Assembly (NCBI GenBank): GCA_910587925.1
Contig: CAJUOC010000027.1
Location: 1-38,832, forward strand
DNA length: 38,832 nucleotides
From: an uncultured Muribaculaceae bacterium
GTDB taxonomy: Bacteria; Bacteroidota; Bacteroidia; Bacteroidales; Muribaculaceae
Direction: 5' to 3'
A model generated the notes under the pieces. It did not search any database, was not told where the DNA came from, and saw only the letters and a list, made by a program, of their open reading frames with translations. This document shows, one piece after another, positions 16,315-25,553 of the stretch. The first letter of the stretch is position 1. Every line of letters starts with the position of its first letter. The translations under genes and the position numbers were made by a program.

Positions 16315-17048
16315 TCGCCGCTTGATGCGTCAAACCGCACGCCGGCATACACTCTGTCGAGCACGCCGGCCGAGGCAAGAGCCGCGGGGGGGCCGGCGCT
16401 GACGGTGCCGTCGGCTACGGCCCATACACAGTCGGCCACGGCCAGCGAGGGGGCGATGTCGTGGGTCGAGAGCAGCACTGTGCGGTCTCTCTGTCGACAA
16501 AGCCGCCCCAGCAATTCCATCACCTCAAACCGCGCCGACACGTCGAGAAAAGCCGTCGGCTCATCCATAAGTATAAGCGGAGCGTCCTGCGCCACAGCGC
16601 GCGCTATCATGGCCTTCTGCCGCTCGCCGTCGCTCAGCGAGGCCACCATGGCGACGGCTTTATGGCTCAGCCCCACCAGCTCAAGAGCCTCGGCCACAGC
16701 GCGGCGGTCGTCGGGATGCAGGCGCCCGAAAAAGCCCGAGAAGCGATGACGCCCGACGGCCACAAGCTCGTCGACGCGCAGGCCGCCGCCGCCGGTGCGG
16801 TCGGTAAGCACGATGGCCATGCGGCGGGCCCGCTCGGCGGCATCAAGAGCCGCGATAGGGCTTCCGTCGAGCAGTACATCGCCGCGCAGAGCCGGCTGTG
16901 AGCCGCCTAAGGTACGCAGCAGGGTCGACTTGCCGCAGCCGTTGGCGCCGATGAGCACGGTGAGTGCTCCCGGCTCAAGCCGCAGATTGAGGTCGGTGAG
17001 TACGGTGCGGCGGCCGTAACCTATGTCGAGATGTCGGGTGGTGAGCAT
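16302..17048 (-). CDS. ABC transporter ATP-binding protein, FecE/BtuD-like
   Basis: The 248-residue ATPase has Walker A GANGCGKST (residues 34-42), a Q-loop equivalent near VLTDRTGG, signature LSDGERQKAMIARA, Walker B LILMDEPTAFLD and the switch histidine in LLSTHDIAPSLAVAD. Its closest type is the iron-siderophore/cobalamin/heme importer ATPases. It follows the permease gene by one base, so binding protein, permease and ATPase are co-transcribed on the minus strand. The ATG at 17048 (MLTTRHLDIG) is preferred to a longer frame at 17084 that runs into the permease gene. Confidence 0.92.
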   Translation of the reverse strand: MLTTRHLDIGYGRRTVLTDLNLRLEPGALTVLIGANGCGKSTLLRTLGGSQPALRGDVLLDGSPIAALDAAERARRMAIVLTDRTGGGGLRVDELVAVGRHRFSGFFGRLHPDDRRAVAEALELVGLSHKAVAMVASLSDGERQKAMIARAVAQDAPLILMDEPTAFLDVSARFEVMELLGRLCRQRDRTVLLSTHDIAPSLAVADCVWAVADGTVSAGPPAALASAGVLDRVYAGVRFDASSGDYRR

Positions 17049-17049
17049 G

Positions 17050-18066
17050 TCAGTTGAAGTAAAATATCGAGCGTCGGCGCACAATTATATATATGATTAC
17101 GGGCACACCCACCAGCGGTGTGATGGCATTGACCGGAATCACTCCGCCCGCGCCCGCGGCGACGCTCAGCAGCTGGCATACCAGCCCGGTGGCGGCTCCG
17201 GCAAGTGCCGTAAACGGCAGCAGACTGCGGTGGTTGGAGGTATGCAGCGCCAGGCGCGCCACATGCGGCACCACCATTCCCACAAATCCGATCGGACCAC
17301 ACCACGCCGTCACCACAGCAGTGAGCAGCCCCGACAGCAGCAGCAGCCCCAGGCGGGTACGCCGCACATCGACGCCCGCCGATGCTGCGTAGCGGCTGCC
17401 CAGCAGCAGGGCGTTGAGCGGCTTGATGTAGCACATCGACAGGGCTGTCGCAGCCAAGGTGAGGGCCGCAAACACAGCCATACGCGACATGGGTACGTCG
17501 ACAAACGAGCCCAGCCCCCATATGGTGAAGCTATGCACGCCCTCGCGCGAGGCAAAGAAATTGAGCAGCGCGATGGCCGACGAGGCCAGGTAGCCGATAA
17601 GGATACCCACGATGAGCAGCATCGTGGCCGAGCGCACCACAGAGGCCACCGCCAGCAGAGCGGCCATCACAGCCGCCGCGCCGACCAGCGCTCCGGCCAC
17701 CACGGCCGCCTGGCCGGCGGCCGACACGGCCGCGCCGCCCAGAGCCAGCATCACCACCGCCACACCCAGTGAGGCGCCGGTGGAGATGCCCAGTATCGAC
17801 GGGCCGGCGAGCGGGTTGGAAAAGGTGGTCTGTAGCAGCAGACCGGCGACAGCCAGGCCGCACCCGGCCAGTGCTGCCGTGAGTGCCGCGGCCAGGCGCG
17901 TGTCGGTCACGATGATGCGCCATACCTCGCGGCTCACCTCGCCGCCGGTAAGGGCCGCCCATACCTCGGCGGGGGGTATATCGACCGAGCCGCACAGCAG
18001 TATGCCGGCGGCAGCGGCGATGGCCAGGGCTGCGGTCGCGATGGTGGCAATGGCAGTGCGGCTCAT
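17050..18066 (-). CDS. FecCD-family ABC permease
   Basis: The 338-residue protein has about nine or ten hydrophobic helices. FecCD landmarks include LAGPSILGISTGASLGVA, a MLLIVGILIGYLASSAIALL segment, WCGPIGFVGMVVPHVARLAL (the ATPase-coupling loop) and a C-terminal NAITPLVGVPVIIYIIVRR. It would form the inner-membrane channel as a homodimer for a metal chelate, heme or corrinoid. It overlaps the upstream binding-protein gene by an ATGA start/stop. Confidence 0.93.
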   Translation of the reverse strand: MSRTAIATIATAALAIAAAAGILLCGSVDIPPAEVWAALTGGEVSREVWRIIVTDTRLAAALTAALAGCGLAVAGLLLQTTFSNPLAGPSILGISTGASLGVAVVMLALGGAAVSAAGQAAVVAGALVGAAAVMAALLAVASVVRSATMLLIVGILIGYLASSAIALLNFFASREGVHSFTIWGLGSFVDVPMSRMAVFAALTLAATALSMCYIKPLNALLLGSRYAASAGVDVRRTRLGLLLLSGLLTAVVTAWCGPIGFVGMVVPHVARLALHTSNHRSLLPFTALAGAATGLVCQLLSVAAGAGGVIPVNAITPLVGVPVIIYIIVRRRSIFYFN

Positions 18067-19163
18067 CGGGCAAGAGGTCTGAAATAGATGGTGGAGTCGG
18101 CCCCGGCAAATACTGCGGCCATGTCAGACAGCACGCGGTCGGGGTGGAATGCCTGGTCGAGATACAGCCCCGTGGCGCGGGTGTCGCATACCCTCACTCC
18201 GCGCGGATATGCGTTGAGGCCGCGGGCAAGTGGCACAGCCGATGCCAGCGCGGCCTCCGATATACCGCCATACTCCTTGAGCAGCCAGTAATCGGCATCG
18301 GCAGCGCGGTCGAGTACCGCCGCCGCATCCAAAGCCAGCGACCCCGAGCCGGGCTCGTCGGCCCAGGCATAGTCGCCGCCGGCGTCGGCGATGAGCCGCG
18401 CCATATAGCTGCCGCCGGCCGGCACATACCATACGCCCGACTGCGGCCGCTCGGTGAGCACTCTCGGGCGCGGGCGCTCAGAGCGTGCCACCGCCGCGGC
18501 GATAGAGTCGTATCGCGCGGCCACAGAGTCGCATATACCCCGCGCGCGGCCGGGTACGCCGTAGAGATAGCCCATCAGCAGCAGCCACTCGGCGCGGCCA
18601 TGGGGAGTCGGCTCCATATAGTCGGCCATCTCCACCAGAGGCGCGCCGGCCCGCTCGATGCCGCCGCGGCCGCCGCTCTCGTAGGGCGACAGCAGTATGG
18701 CGTCGGGCTCCAGCCCGACAGCCATCTCCACCGACGGACTCATCGACGGGCCGAGGTCGGCTACATCGCCGGCGGCGATGCGTGCTTTCACGGGGTCACT
18801 GTCAGATAGCCAATCGCCGTCGGCCACGGCAGCTATTGCCCCGGCCGCTCCGAGCTCGTCGATGGCCGCAGTGTGTATGCTCGAGTACACTATGCTCCGC
18901 CGCAGCGGTACTCTCACCAGGGTATATCCATCGGGTACAGACGTATTGGCCGCGGAGTCGGCCACCAGCGCATATCGGGCCAGCACATGACCCTCGCGCC
19001 AAGGGTCGGCCACAGAGGCCTCGACCCATCCGGGGCGCTCCACGATGGTGAGCAGCGACGCGGCCCGGGTCACAGTATCACCCCCGCCGGGAGCGGCATG
19101 ATGCGCGCCGCCGCATCCGCAGAGCAGGGCAGCCAGCGCAAAGACAGTCACAAACGGTTTCAT
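18063..19163 (-). CDS. ABC transporter substrate-binding lipoprotein, FecB/BtuF type
   Basis: The 366-residue protein has a lipoprotein signal peptide (lipobox LCGC, C17) and a class III binding-protein fold. Typical segments are VPLRRSIVYSSIHTAAIDELGA, PSMSPSVEMAVGLEPDAILLSPYES, a helical linker and FHPDRVLSDMAAVF. Such proteins bring iron chelates, heme or cobalamin to a FecCD permease. The ligand is not evident: no cobalamin riboswitch was recognised upstream, and the divergent imelysin/cytochrome operon favours iron or heme by context. Confidence 0.87.
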   Translation of the reverse strand: MKPFVTVFALAALLCGCGGAHHAAPGGGDTVTRAASLLTIVERPGWVEASVADPWREGHVLARYALVADSAANTSVPDGYTLVRVPLRRSIVYSSIHTAAIDELGAAGAIAAVADGDWLSDSDPVKARIAAGDVADLGPSMSPSVEMAVGLEPDAILLSPYESGGRGGIERAGAPLVEMADYMEPTPHGRAEWLLLMGYLYGVPGRARGICDSVAARYDSIAAAVARSERPRPRVLTERPQSGVWYVPAGGSYMARLIADAGGDYAWADEPGSGSLALDAAAVLDRAADADYWLLKEYGGISEAALASAVPLARGLNAYPRGVRVCDTRATGLYLDQAFHPDRVLSDMAAVFAGADSTIYFRPLAR

Positions 19164-19167
19164 GCCG

Positions 19168-19175
19168 CGAAGTTA
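19168..19175 (-). promoter_or_regulatory. Possible -7 box of the ABC importer operon
   Basis: The minus strand reads TAACTTCG, one mismatch from TAnnTTTG. It ends only four bases before the ATG at 19163, so if real the transcript would be leaderless. No good -33 match was found. Confidence 0.3.
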
Positions 19176-19190
19176 CTAAAAAACATGTAT

Positions 19191-19315
19191 AATGCACGAT
19201 TCATAATTCATGATGCATGATTCATGATGCATAATTCATGATTCTCGAAGGCCGACATGCGTAATCAAGCATCAACCATCGTGCATCATGAATCGTGCAT
19301 CATGAATCATGCATC
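19191..19315. repeat. 14-bp repeats in inverted arrangement between divergent operons
   Basis: Repeats of a 14-bp unit close to GATGCAYRATTCAT run along 19191-19245. They recur in the opposite orientation along 19278-19315, with a ~32-bp centre. The stretch is AT-rich, unlike its surroundings, and occupies most of the 228-bp gap between the ABC importer and porin operons. Confidence 0.85.
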
Positions 19316-19359
19316 AAAAATACCCTGCGGGCGGTATTTCGGCGGCGCGATGGTCGGGG

Positions 19360-19367
19360 TAATTTTG
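19360..19367 (+). promoter_or_regulatory. -7 box of the porin-imelysin-cytochrome operon
   Basis: TAATTTTG fits TAnnTTTG and lies 24 bases before the ATG at 19392. A TTTC at 19337-19340 is spaced 19 bases upstream and could be a degenerate -33 element. No Fur-like palindrome was recognised. Confidence 0.65.
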
Positions 19368-19391
19368 CACGTCAAAACTAACATACATCAC

Positions 19392-20651
19392 ATGACCAAT
19401 CGTTTTCTTGCTCTGGCAGCGGCCTCGGCCGCGCTCGCAACAGCCTCTCCGACAGCATCGTCACAGCTCACAGTGGGCGGTTACGGCGAGGCTGTATATT
19501 CGTACAATTTCTATTCCGATGCCTGGAACCGCTACAAAAATCCGCAGAATTTCCGCGGCGACCACCACTCGCGCGTCGACTTGCCGCACGTGGTGATTTA
19601 TCTCGGCTACGACTTCGGCCATGGCTGGAGCATGGGCACGGAAATTGAGTTTGAACACGGCGGCACCGAGGCGGCCGTGGAGATGGAAGACGACGAGGGC
19701 GGCGAGTATGAGAGCGAGATCGAGCGCGGCGGCGAGGTGGCGCTGGAGCAATTCTGGCTTCAGAAGTCATTTTGCCCGGCGTTCAACATCCGTGCCGGCC
19801 ACATGGTGGTGCCGGTCGGAGCCACCAACCGTGCCCACGAGCCTCTCAACTTCTTTGGCGTATACCGCCCCGCCGGCGACAATACCATCATCCCCTGCAC
19901 GTGGCATGAGACCGGCCTGAGCCTCTGGGGCCGCGCCGGCGCCTGGCGCTACGAGGCCATGGTCGTGCCCGGGCTCGACTCCGACCGCTTTGGCCGCGAC
20001 GAGTGGGTCAAGAGCGGCGCCGGCAGCCCCTACGAGTTCAAGATTGCCAACGCACTGGCAGGAGTGCTGCGCGTCGACAACTACTCTGTGCCCGGCCTGC
20101 GCATGGGCCTGAGCGGATACGTGGGCAATACATTCAGCAACACCCTCTCGCACCCCAACGAGAATTGGGACGACGTGCGCGGCACTCTCGCCATCGGCGC
20201 CTTCGACTTCGACTACAAAGGCCACGGCTTCATCGCCCGCGGCGGCGTGATCTACGGCCACCTCACCGACGCCGACCGCATCACCGCCTACAACAAGAAG
20301 ATGCGCAACGACTCTCCATCGCCCAAGACCAACGTCGCCTCCGATGCAATCTCCGTCGGCGTCGAGGCCGGATACGACATCATGCGCCACATACACACAT
20401 CGCGCCCCATGCCGCTCTATGTATTTGGCCGATACGACTATTACGACCCGATGCTGCGCACCTCGGGCGGTGTGCTGCGCTACGACTGGACCGGCCGTCA
20501 CCGCATCGCCGCCGGCGTCAATTTCTTCCCGATACGGCAGATTGTCATCAAGGGCGAGTACTCCATCGGTCTGATCAAAAGCCCGTACAACAATGAGCCT
20601 GCCATCTCGCTCGGCGTAGCCTACGCAGGATTCTTCTCGACCAAAAAATAA
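19392..20651 (+). CDS. Outer-membrane porin-like beta-barrel protein
   Basis: The 419-residue protein has a Sec signal peptide ending near residue 23. It then consists of alternating hydrophobic/aromatic strands (LTVGGYGEAVYSYNFYSD, HVVIYLGYDFGHGWSMGTEIEFEHGG, FNIRAGHMVVPVGATN, HETGLSLWGRAGAWRYEAMVVPG, IAAGVNFFPIRQIVIKGEYSIGL). It ends in a strand with aromatic residues (AISLGVAYAGFF) followed by TKK. This is the look of phosphate-selective-porin-like (OprO/OprP-like) Bacteroidota barrels. An acidic turn (EMEDDEGGEYESEIE) may be a loop. It heads a four-gene plus-strand unit with imelysin, di-heme and CcsBA genes and probably passes their substrate. Confidence 0.75.
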   Translation: MTNRFLALAAASAALATASPTASSQLTVGGYGEAVYSYNFYSDAWNRYKNPQNFRGDHHSRVDLPHVVIYLGYDFGHGWSMGTEIEFEHGGTEAAVEMEDDEGGEYESEIERGGEVALEQFWLQKSFCPAFNIRAGHMVVPVGATNRAHEPLNFFGVYRPAGDNTIIPCTWHETGLSLWGRAGAWRYEAMVVPGLDSDRFGRDEWVKSGAGSPYEFKIANALAGVLRVDNYSVPGLRMGLSGYVGNTFSNTLSHPNENWDDVRGTLAIGAFDFDYKGHGFIARGGVIYGHLTDADRITAYNKKMRNDSPSPKTNVASDAISVGVEAGYDIMRHIHTSRPMPLYVFGRYDYYDPMLRTSGGVLRYDWTGRHRIAAGVNFFPIRQIVIKGEYSIGLIKSPYNNEPAISLGVAYAGFFSTKK

Positions 20652-20687
20652 ACTTCCATTATCAACGTTTCAATAAAAGATAGGTAT

Positions 20688-21917
20688 ATGAAAAAAATCA
20701 ACACTATCCTGTTTGCCGCGGCAGCGCTCACGCTGGGCGCATGCTCCGACGACGACAGCAACGGCAGCGGCGCCGCTTCCCTCGATCCCCAGGAAGCCGC
20801 CCTGAAGGCTGTCGTGACCGACTATGTCGACAATACTGTGGTGCCCACCTACCGCGGCCTGGCCGACGCCTCGATGCGCCTGGCCGACATCTGCGACGCC
20901 ATGTGCGAGGCCGGTCCCGCCGGGCTCACCGAGGCGCAGGTGCGCAGCGCGGGCGAGGCCTGGATCGAGGCCCGCCGCTATTGGGAGCTCAGCGAGGCAT
21001 GGCTTTTCGGCGCTGCCGCCGACTATAATATCGACCCCCACATCGATACCTGGCCTCTCGACAAGGCCGCCATGCAGGCCATGCTCGCCAATCCCGCCCA
21101 GATGGCGCAGATGCACGACCGCGAGAGCGCCGGCGAGTACGTAGGCTCGTCGCTGGGCCAGGGTCTGCTCGGCTTCCACGCCATTGAGTACATGATATTT
21201 GAGCCGGCCGACGCCACCACTGCCACCACCTCGCCCCGCCCGGTGAGCCGCTTTACCGCCAATGAGCTGTACTACCTGGCCGCGGTAGCCGACGACCTGC
21301 GCAACTGCTGCCTGCGACTGGAGGCATCGTGGGCCGACCCCTCCACAGTCGACAGCCGCAAGCTGGAGATACTCGACGACGCCGAGCTGAGCTACGACAA
21401 GTGCTACGGCGCATACATGAAGACTGCCGGCTCGGCCGGCTCGACATACGTGAGCTATGTCGAGGCCATCCAGGAGCTCATCATCGGTGCGCAGGATATC
21501 GCCGACGAGGTGGGCAATCAGAAAATCGGCAATCCCGTAGGCTCGGGCGTGGCCGCCGACCCCGACTATATCGAGTCGCCCTATGCGCTCAACTCCATCA
21601 CCGACTTCCTCGACAACATCCGCTCGGTGCGCAATGCCTATGCCGGATTTACCGCCGAGGCCGGCGAGAATGAGACATATATACGCCCCTCGGCACACAC
21701 TCTCAGCGCCTACGTGCGCTCGATCGACGCCTCGCTCGACACCAAGGTGCTCCGGGCCATCGACGACGCGTCGGCCGCCATTGCCCGCATGAAGGAGCCG
21801 TTTGCCTCGACCTCGCAGGACGCCTCGATGCACGACATCAATTTCGCGGCTGTCGAGGCCTGCAATGATATCGTCGATGTATTTGACGAAGTGATTGACC
21901 TCATACAGAAGAATTGA
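20688..21917 (+). CDS. Imelysin family (Peptidase_M75 superfamily) lipoprotein
   Basis: The 409-residue lipoprotein (lipobox LGAC, C19) is largely alpha-helical. It carries the imelysin hallmark GxHxxE as GFHAIE (G162, H164, E167), with a tandem-helix second half (TYVSYVEAIQELIIGAQDIADEVGNQKIG, then SPYALNSITDFLDNI). Imelysin-like proteins include EfeO, IrpA and IcmP and are tied to iron acquisition. Despite the M75 name, protease activity is doubtful for the family. It lies 36 bases after the porin gene and its stop overlaps the next start by one base (TGATG). Confidence 0.9.
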   Translation: MKKINTILFAAAALTLGACSDDDSNGSGAASLDPQEAALKAVVTDYVDNTVVPTYRGLADASMRLADICDAMCEAGPAGLTEAQVRSAGEAWIEARRYWELSEAWLFGAAADYNIDPHIDTWPLDKAAMQAMLANPAQMAQMHDRESAGEYVGSSLGQGLLGFHAIEYMIFEPADATTATTSPRPVSRFTANELYYLAAVADDLRNCCLRLEASWADPSTVDSRKLEILDDAELSYDKCYGAYMKTAGSAGSTYVSYVEAIQELIIGAQDIADEVGNQKIGNPVGSGVAADPDYIESPYALNSITDFLDNIRSVRNAYAGFTAEAGENETYIRPSAHTLSAYVRSIDASLDTKVLRAIDDASAAIARMKEPFASTSQDASMHDINFAAVEACNDIVDVFDEVIDLIQKN

Positions 21918-23590
21918 TGCGACACCTATTGCCCCTATCGATAGCCATCGCCGCGGCCGCCTCGCTGGCGGCGTGCAGCGACGACGATGCCACCGCGTCG
22001 GGCGGCGATGTCGCCCCGGAGCCTGCCGACAAGCCCGAGTGGTACTACTCGGGCGGCCGCCTCGGCACGGCCTACGTCACCACCTCTGCCGCTTTTGAGC
22101 AGCCGACCGAGGCGGTGGAGCAGGCGGGGCTGCTGGCCTCGTTCAAGCGCGGCGAGCAGCTGTTTGAGAAAAACTATGTCAGCAATACCGACGGTGTGCG
22201 CTCGGGTCTCGGCCCGATGTACATACGCTCGTCGTGTATCCACTGCCATCCCGGCTACGGCCACGGCAAGTCGCAGCCCGACGGCCCCTTCCGCACCACC
22301 GACATCGGCAACGGCTATCTGCTGGTGGTCTACAACCCCGCCACGCAGGGCTACGTAAACTGGCTCGCCGGTATGCCGCAGGGCCACGCCGTAGCGCCTT
22401 TCAAGGCTCCGCTCGACGAAGACAAGGTGATGCTGAAGTGGCACGAGCATACCGACGCGTGGGGTAACACCTTCCCCGACGGTGAGACTTACTCGCTGCG
22501 CTATCCCGAGGTGACCATGCCCCGCGACGCCGTGTATGCCTACCGCCGAGGCGAGCTCTCCGCCGCTCAGATGGGCGACTATGAGGTGCGCCTCGAGAGC
22601 ACCATCGGCATCTACGGTACCGGCTTGCTCGACGCCATTACCGACGACGACCTCAAGGCTGAGTATGCCCGCCAGGAAAACGACGGCTATATGCAGAATG
22701 GCCTCAACCCCGCCATCTTTGCCGGCGGCGACTGGACCGGTCAGTACACCTCCAAGGAGGCAGCCTCCGACGGTCGCAAGTATCCGCTGCGATATACATA
22801 TGCGCTGAGCCGCGGCCCGCTGCAGGACGCCCCGGGCGCCAACGCATACTGGAATATCACCAACGTCACCCGCTCCGACCGCCGCTATCATTACAAGGAC
22901 GCAGGCGGCTACTATGCCCGCGCCGCTGCCGCCGACCCCGAGGTACAGGCCGCTTTCCCGGCCTACATCGCCACTGTCGACCCCGACGGCGAGCACCCCG
23001 AGTGGCATACGGCCGATGTCGAGTCAAACATCCTTGCATACATCAACTCGACCACCCTGCCCGCCGAGGCTACCGACCGCCACTATATCGACCTGATGGT
23101 ATGGCACCGCGGCCTGGCTGTGCCGGCAGTGCGCGGAGTCGACCGCGAGGAGGTGCAGCGCGGCCGCGAGCTGTTTGAGGAAATCGGCTGCGCCTACTGC
23201 CACCGGCCCTCATGGACTACAGGCGACGACGAGATACGCGACCCCGCCGGCTACTTTACCGCCGACCATCCCGAGCGCGCCCTGCCTCGCTACCCCCACC
23301 AGACCATATGGCCATATACCGATATGGTGCAGCACAAGCTCCATATGGTAAATGACATACGTGGCGGCTGGTGCCGCACCACTCCGCTGTGGGGCCGCGG
23401 GCTGCATCAGATGGCCACCGGCTCGGCCTACGCCGACCGCCTCCACGACTGCCGCGCCCGTACCACCCTGGAGGCCGTCATGTGGCACGGCACCTCGACT
23501 CAAAGCGACGCCTACAAGACCGTGGAGCGGTTCCGCGCCCTTGACAAGGCCGACCGCGATGCCATTATCACCTTTCTCGATGCGATTTAA
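21917..23590 (+). CDS. Di-heme c-type cytochrome lipoprotein, di-heme oxidoreductase (DUF1111/DHOR) family
   Basis: The 557-residue product is a lipoprotein (LAAC, C20) with two CxxCH heme sites. They are CIHCH at 107-111, preceded by GPMYIRSSCIHCHPGYG, and CAYCH at 425-429, in EEIGCAYCHRPSW. The layout, with GIYGTGLLDAI in the middle and ALDKADRDAIITFLDAI at the end, matches the putative thiol/di-heme oxidoreductase family often found beside imelysin genes. It would transfer electrons in the periplasm, for example to oxidise iron. Its start overlaps the imelysin stop and its end overlaps the cytochrome c synthase start by 11 bases. Confidence 0.9.
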   Translation: MRHLLPLSIAIAAAASLAACSDDDATASGGDVAPEPADKPEWYYSGGRLGTAYVTTSAAFEQPTEAVEQAGLLASFKRGEQLFEKNYVSNTDGVRSGLGPMYIRSSCIHCHPGYGHGKSQPDGPFRTTDIGNGYLLVVYNPATQGYVNWLAGMPQGHAVAPFKAPLDEDKVMLKWHEHTDAWGNTFPDGETYSLRYPEVTMPRDAVYAYRRGELSAAQMGDYEVRLESTIGIYGTGLLDAITDDDLKAEYARQENDGYMQNGLNPAIFAGGDWTGQYTSKEAASDGRKYPLRYTYALSRGPLQDAPGANAYWNITNVTRSDRRYHYKDAGGYYARAAAADPEVQAAFPAYIATVDPDGEHPEWHTADVESNILAYINSTTLPAEATDRHYIDLMVWHRGLAVPAVRGVDREEVQRGRELFEEIGCAYCHRPSWTTGDDEIRDPAGYFTADHPERALPRYPHQTIWPYTDMVQHKLHMVNDIRGGWCRTTPLWGRGLHQMATGSAYADRLHDCRARTTLEAVMWHGTSTQSDAYKTVERFRALDKADRDAIITFLDAI

Positions 23591-25553
23591 ATCTGATTAC
23601 ATACCTTTCATACTGATAGCCGTGGCCTGCGTGGCCATGGCTGTCATTTCCATCATCCCCGGAGCTTCCGGGGCATACTCGTCGCTGCCTATGATGTCGC
23701 TGTGGGTTGCCGTGGCCTGCACGGGCGCGGTACTCATCGTGCGTCGCCGGCTGTGGCGGCGGATGCCGGTATTTCTGCTCCACGTGGCCCTGCTGGTGAT
23801 ACTGGCAGGCGCGCTGGTGACCCGGCTCACGGCATCGACCTCCACGCTGCGCCTCGCGCCGGGCGAGTCGGCCGTGGTCGATGGCGACACGGTGTGTCTG
23901 CGCTCCTTTGAGGTGGAGATGTATCCCGGCACACAGGCTCCGCGCGACTTTGTGAGCGTGATAGAGGTGGGCGGCGCCGCCCATACCGTGTCCATGAACA
24001 GCCCCGCCCGCGCCGGCCGCCATGTCTACTATCAGAGCGCCTACGACCCCGCCGCGGGCACCACAGTGCTCACCGCCCGCGCCGACATCCCCGGCACGGC
24101 CGTCAGCTACACGGGCTATGCCCTGCTCGCGCTGGCCATCATATGGCTGCTGCTCACGCGGGGCCGAGCGGCGGCCATAGCGATACTGCTGCTGGCGCCG
24201 GCGGCCGCCTCGGCAGCGCCGCGCGTCATCGCGCCCGAGGCAGCGCGCGCCCTTGGCGACATCTATGTATATCACTCTGGACGCATCATGCCGATGAGCA
24301 CGCTTGCCTCCGACTTCACGCTGCGGGTCACCGGCTCGACATCTTACCGCGGCCTGTCGCCCGAGCAGTTTCTCTCGGGATGGCTCTTTTTCTACGACGA
24401 TTGGCGCCGTGAGCCTTGCATCAAGGTCAAGGGCGAGAAGGCGCCGCTGGCTCTGACCGACTTCTTTACCGACAGCGGCGTATACCGCTTTGCCGACGCG
24501 GCGCACGCCGACGCCAACGACCGCTTTGCCCTCGTGTCACAGGCTGCCGCCGGCTCGCTCTGGCGCATATTTCCCGCCGCCGACAGCTGCGGGCTGCGTT
24601 GGCTGTCGCCGGTCGACGAGCAGATGCCCGAGCTGGCGCTCGACGACTGGCGCCTCGTGCGTCATGGCATGGGTTATCTTGCCGAGCTGGCCGTGCACGG
24701 CCGCGATGCCGAGCTTGCCGCAGCAATCGGCCGCATCGGCCGCTACCAGCGGCTGCGTGCAGGAGACGACGTGCTGCCGACGGTGGCACAGGTGCGCGCC
24801 GAGCGCGTGTTCCTGGCCATGTCGCGCCTGCCCTGGGTGGCGGTGGTGCTGCTCGTGGCGGGCCTTGCGCTCACGCTGTGGACGCGCCCGCTCCTGTGCG
24901 GCGGAGTGGCCGCGGCGGGCGCCCTCTGGACAATGGCCATGATAGCCTCCGGCTGGATTGCCTCGGGCAATATCCCGCTCACCGACGGCCCCGGCACCAT
25001 GATGTGGCTCGCCGCGGGTACGCTGGCCGCCGCGGCCCTGCTGCGGCGAAGCCAGGCGCAGCCGCTGATGCTGACGGTGGGCGCCCTGGCTCTGTGCGTG
25101 GCGCTGATGGGGCATCGGCAGCCCGCCATATCGCAGGCGGTGCCCGTGCTGCGCTCGCCGCTGCTCTCGGCCCATGTGCTGTGTGTGACGGCCGCCTACG
25201 CGATGCTCGCCGTGATGGCGCTCTGCGGCGCGGCCGCGCTGCTGGGACGGCGCAGCCTTTTCTCCACCGCCAGGCGGCTGCTGCGTCCCGCAGTGCTGGT
25301 ACTTGCCCTGGGTATATTTATCGGCGCCGTGTGGGCCGGACAGTCATGGGGCCGCTACTGGGGCTGGGACCCCAAGGAAGTGTGGGCCCTCATCACCATG
25401 CTTGTCTACAGCCTGCCCCTGCACCGCCGCTCGCTGCCGATGCTCGGCTCCGACCGCGCCTTTGCCATCTTCACGACAGCGGCCTTTGTCACAGTACTTA
25501 TCACCTACTTCGGCGTCAACTTCCTCCTTGGCGGTCTGCACAGCTACGCCTGA
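23580..25553 (+). CDS. Cytochrome c biogenesis protein, ResB-like/CcsA fusion (CcsBA)
   Basis: The 657-residue protein starts at ATG 23580, inside the end of the di-heme gene. Its first ~270 residues hold membrane helices and a ResB-like periplasmic part (TLRLAPGESAVVDGDTVCLRSFEVEMYPG). The C-terminal half is CcsA-like, with the heme-binding tryptophan-rich WWD-type segment WGRYWGWDPKEVWALIT (W594 onward), H615 (PLHRR) and a terminal GVNFLLGGLHSYA with H654. Such proteins export heme and attach it to CxxCH motifs (system II). Being coupled to the di-heme gene, it probably matures that cytochrome. It is smaller than many CcsBA fusions. Confidence 0.88.
   Translation: MRFKSDYIPFILIAVACVAMAVISIIPGASGAYSSLPMMSLWVAVACTGAVLIVRRRLWRRMPVFLLHVALLVILAGALVTRLTASTSTLRLAPGESAVVDGDTVCLRSFEVEMYPGTQAPRDFVSVIEVGGAAHTVSMNSPARAGRHVYYQSAYDPAAGTTVLTARADIPGTAVSYTGYALLALAIIWLLLTRGRAAAIAILLLAPAAASAAPRVIAPEAARALGDIYVYHSGRIMPMSTLASDFTLRVTGSTSYRGLSPEQFLSGWLFFYDDWRREPCIKVKGEKAPLALTDFFTDSGVYRFADAAHADANDRFALVSQAAAGSLWRIFPAADSCGLRWLSPVDEQMPELALDDWRLVRHGMGYLAELAVHGRDAELAAAIGRIGRYQRLRAGDDVLPTVAQVRAERVFLAMSRLPWVAVVLLVAGLALTLWTRPLLCGGVAAAGALWTMAMIASGWIASGNIPLTDGPGTMMWLAAGTLAAAALLRRSQAQPLMLTVGALALCVALMGHRQPAISQAVPVLRSPLLSAHVLCVTAAYAMLAVMALCGAAALLGRRSLFSTARRLLRPAVLVLALGIFIGAVWAGQSWGRYWGWDPKEVWALITMLVYSLPLHRRSLPMLGSDRAFAIFTTAAFVTVLITYFGVNFLLGGLHSYA

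Noticed and set aside
18063..19390. Cobalamin riboswitch ahead of the ABC importer
   Set aside because: No B12-box-like sequence or fitting structure was seen in the 228-bp gap, which is mostly 14-bp repeats.
19257..19391. N-terminal extension of the porin-like protein from ATG 19257
   Set aside because: The extension encodes the repeat array and lies upstream of the -7 box. The signal peptide begins at the ATG at 19392.
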